The notes under the pieces are model-generated. The model was given only the letters and a program-made list of their open reading frames with translations, was not told the DNA's origin and ran no database searches. A stretch of DNA of 8,678 nucleotides from Gammaproteobacteria bacterium (GTDB lineage: Bacteria; Pseudomonadota; Gammaproteobacteria; Pseudomonadales; Azotimanducaceae_A), in assembly GCA_012960755.1 (NCBI GenBank), contig DUAT01000019.1:1-8678 (forward strand), read 5' to 3'. This document shows, in pieces, positions 7,021 through 8,678 of this stretch. How positions within the stretch are numbered: the stretch's first letter is position 1; each line of letters opens with the position of its first letter. Made by a program: the position numbers and the translations under genes.

Positions 7021-7245
7021 ATGCCAGATACTGTTAATATCCATGATGCCAAAACCCAGTTATCCAGGTTAATTTCACGTGTTGAGGCCGGTGAGGAAAT
7101 CATTATTGCCAAAGCCGGAAAACCCGTCGCGCGCCTGATACCACTGGATTTCTATGAAGATCGAGTTCCCGGTATCGCCGAGGGAAATCTTACAGATGCC
7201 TTCTTCGAGCCGTTGCCTGATGAAGAATTAACGCATTGGGAGTGA
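7021..7245 (+). CDS. Antitoxin, Phd/YefM family
   Basis: A 74-residue antitoxin of normal length. The N-terminal Phd/YefM fold shows VNIHDAKTQLSRLISRVEAG (5-24) followed by EEIIIAKAGKPVARLIPLD (25-43). This is the classic pattern of the DNA-binding dimerisation domain. The acidic, less ordered C-terminal tail (about 44-74, with EGNLTDAFFEPLPDEEL) is expected to wrap around and block the PIN toxin. The gene overlaps the toxin start by four bases, so the pair is translationally coupled with the antitoxin first. Known members repress their own promoter, and the palindrome upstream could be the binding site. No clear Shine-Dalgarno sequence precedes the ATG, which is notable because the antitoxin normally needs to be made in excess. 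Confidence 0.9.
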   Translation: MPDTVNIHDAKTQLSRLISRVEAGEEIIIAKAGKPVARLIPLDFYEDRVPGIAEGNLTDAFFEPLPDEELTHWE

Positions 7246-7643
7246 ACACTTACATACTCGATACGCATGTACTACTCTGGTGGTTGTTCAAGAGCGGGCG
7301 CCTAAGCTATCGAGCGACGGCCATCATCAGAAACAGCCGCAACTCACTACTGATAAGTACAGCCTCCGCGTGGGAAATAGGCACCAAACATCGTATTGGC
7401 AAACTGCCAGAGGCCGATTCAATCATAAACGACCTGCCCTCTTTGCTTCAGCGAGCACGAATAGCAACGATAGATATCACACTTAAAGATGCTCTCCTGG
7501 CGGGTACCCTCAAGCTCGATCACCGCGACCCTTTCGACCGCATGATCATCGCCCAGGGAAAACTCAGAGATCTGCCCATCATCACCAACGATCAAGTGTT
7601 CCATGACTCTGCAGCGGATCTGGCTTTAGAGATAATCTGGTAA
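7242..7643 (+). CDS. PIN-domain ribonuclease toxin (VapC-like)
   Basis: A 133-residue PIN-domain protein, normal size for VapC-type toxins of the kind paired with Phd/YefM antitoxins. These are Mg2+-dependent RNases that stop translation, often by cutting tRNA or rRNA; the target here is unknown. The acidic residues of the active site are all present: Asp7 in YILDTHVLLWWL, Glu45 in SAWEIGTK, Asp96/Asp99 in HRDPFDRMIIAQ, and Asp117 in IITNDQVF. The toxin therefore looks catalytically intact. I chose the GTG at 7242-7244, which overlaps the antitoxin TGA in a GTGA junction and starts two codons before the beta-strand leading to Asp7. A TTG at 7236 is also in frame and would add two residues. 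The gene ends 42 bases from the converging desaturase. Confidence 0.92.
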   Translation: MNTYILDTHVLLWWLFKSGRLSYRATAIIRNSRNSLLISTASAWEIGTKHRIGKLPEADSIINDLPSLLQRARIATIDITLKDALLAGTLKLDHRDPFDRMIIAQGKLRDLPIITNDQVFHDSAADLALEIIW

Positions 7644-7685
7644 CAGAAATTATCTGACCGGGGCACCCAGGGTCCTGGCCACAGG

Positions 7686-8678
7686 TTAACGCCGCGCAAG
7701 TTCACCGAACGATATAAGCCGACTTCCATCTTCATCCCAGAGAGCAAGCCACGCGGTACCAAGGCTGTCAGTAAGACCCAGATTTCTTGCATTCTGCAGC
7801 ACCGGGTTTTCCCTGTAACAACCAGGGAGTCGGTAGTTAGGAACCCGGGGGTTCAGGTGATGGATGTGATGGTAACCAATGTTACCGCTGGCCCAGTGCA
7901 GCCATCCAGGCAGGTCGTAAAACGAACTCCCCTGTAGCGTCGCATCATGATATGTCCACGTCTCATTTCGAGCCCAATAGGCATCATCAAACTGATGCTG
8001 AACATAAAACAGCCACACCGCGCCTGCTGATGACAACATAACAACAGGACCCATCACCATCAAAAACGGCACCAGCCCAAACAACCAGATCATTGTGCTG
8101 TAGTAAATTGCAATGCCAAGATTTGTACCCATGACACTAACCCAGCCATCCCGGGTGGATATTTGCTGGCCCAGTGGAAGTCGTTGCAGGATTACAAAAT
8201 GGACCGGCGCGGATACCAGCAACATAAAAATCGGATTCCGATAAAAGCGATAACAGGCCCGATCAAAGGCGCTCGAACTTTCGAATTCAGCCACCGTTTT
8301 AGTCATTACATCGCCTTCACCACGCTTATCCAGATTGCCCGTGGTCTTGTGGTGCTTGGCATGTTGACGTGCCCAATACTGCAAGGGTGTGTTTACCAAC
8401 ACTCCAATAAAGTTGCCAAGCAAATTATTCTGCCATTTTTTTGGTAAGTAGGATCCATGCCCACAATCGTGACCGATCATAAACAATCTTAAGTAGGCTG
8501 CTGTGGCAACCAGTGACAATGCGAGTGTCAGGGCATAGTGCACTTTCAGGGAAGCGAACATCAACCCAATCACGACTGCGTATAACGTGAAAGTAGAGCC
8601 AAACTGGAAGAAAGCTAATAAGTACGACGCGTTCCCATAGGGGCGGGACGCAATAAACGAGGGGGTTTTGGTAACAGC
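7686..8678 (-). CDS. Fatty acid desaturase, DesA/acyl-lipid type (N-terminus beyond window)
   Basis: An integral membrane di-iron desaturase introducing a double bond into fatty acyl chains. Three histidine boxes are visible: HDCGH (8457-8471), HAKHH (8349-8363) and HHIHH (7857-7871). The last is followed by LNPRVPNYRLPGCY, typical of the acyl-lipid/omega desaturase group. VQHQFDD between boxes 2 and 3 is also family-typical. Hydrophobic pairs flank the boxes as expected for two membrane hairpins. The frame stays open to the right edge: upstream of the GTG at 8573 it reads FIASRPYGNASYLLAFF and so on, which is coherent desaturase N-terminal sequence. That GTG is therefore internal and the gene is 5' partial, with 330 residues seen and probably few missing. 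Regiospecificity (Delta9, Delta12 or other) cannot be told. It converges on the toxin gene and is not in its operon. Confidence 0.93.
   Translation of the reverse strand, partial: AVTKTPSFIASRPYGNASYLLAFFQFGSTFTLYAVVIGLMFASLKVHYALTLALSLVATAAYLRLFMIGHDCGHGSYLPKKWQNNLLGNFIGVLVNTPLQYWARQHAKHHKTTGNLDKRGEGDVMTKTVAEFESSSAFDRACYRFYRNPIFMLLVSAPVHFVILQRLPLGQQISTRDGWVSVMGTNLGIAIYYSTMIWLFGLVPFLMVMGPVVMLSSAGAVWLFYVQHQFDDAYWARNETWTYHDATLQGSSFYDLPGWLHWASGNIGYHHIHHLNPRVPNYRLPGCYRENPVLQNARNLGLTDSLGTAWLALWDEDGSRLISFGELARR

Noticed and set aside
7667..7678. CCAGG-GT-CCTGG inverted repeat between the toxin and desaturase genes as a terminator
   Set aside because: The loop would be only two bases and no T-run follows on either strand, so an intrinsic terminator is not supported.
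8571..8573. GTG as the start of the desaturase
   Set aside because: The same frame stays open to the window edge and reads as sensible desaturase N-terminal sequence, so this valine codon is internal.

Overview
The window looks like chromosomal DNA of a proteobacterium, most likely a gammaproteobacterium of marine or other aquatic type. This rests on the gene repertoire (thiolase, DUF885 lipoprotein, GST-like protein, DUF1295 membrane protein, acyl-lipid type desaturase), on the Gram-negative lipoprotein signals, and on the intermediate GC content. I cannot name a genus from sequence alone. No rRNA, tRNA, insertion sequence, phage gene or CRISPR array is visible. No gap between genes exceeds about 155 bases.

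Left part (1-2536). The 3' end of a + strand gene with a conserved YACHEGNY-type C-terminus converges on a minus-strand pair: a thiolase followed 17 bases later by a 12-TM-type MFS transporter. The pair is probably one operon.

Middle (2537-6054). Divergent from the thiolase lies a DUF1295 (steroid 5-alpha-reductase-like) membrane protein gene. It is broken: the N-terminal half and the extreme C-terminus are both recognisable but lie in different frames, and the middle of the family domain, including its RHPNYFGE-type motif, is missing. Next is a large DUF885 lipoprotein, probably a metal-dependent hydrolase, on the minus strand. A GST-like gene diverges from it.

Right part (6055-8678). A lipoprotein carries a ladder of six VNG motifs every 18-19 residues, predicted to form a beta-helix. 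It is preceded by an 11-G homopolymer that supplies its ribosome binding site. A compact Phd/YefM-PIN (VapBC-like) toxin-antitoxin pair follows, with a 4-base overlap and a possible operator palindrome. The window ends inside a minus-strand fatty acid desaturase that runs off the right edge.

The genes do not form one obvious pathway. The thiolase, the desaturase and perhaps the DUF1295 remnant all concern lipids, but they are not co-transcribed. I found no convincing new multi-gene system. The items most worth a second look are the VNG-ladder lipoprotein with its G tract, the DUF1295 internal deletion, and the TA module with its upstream repeat.
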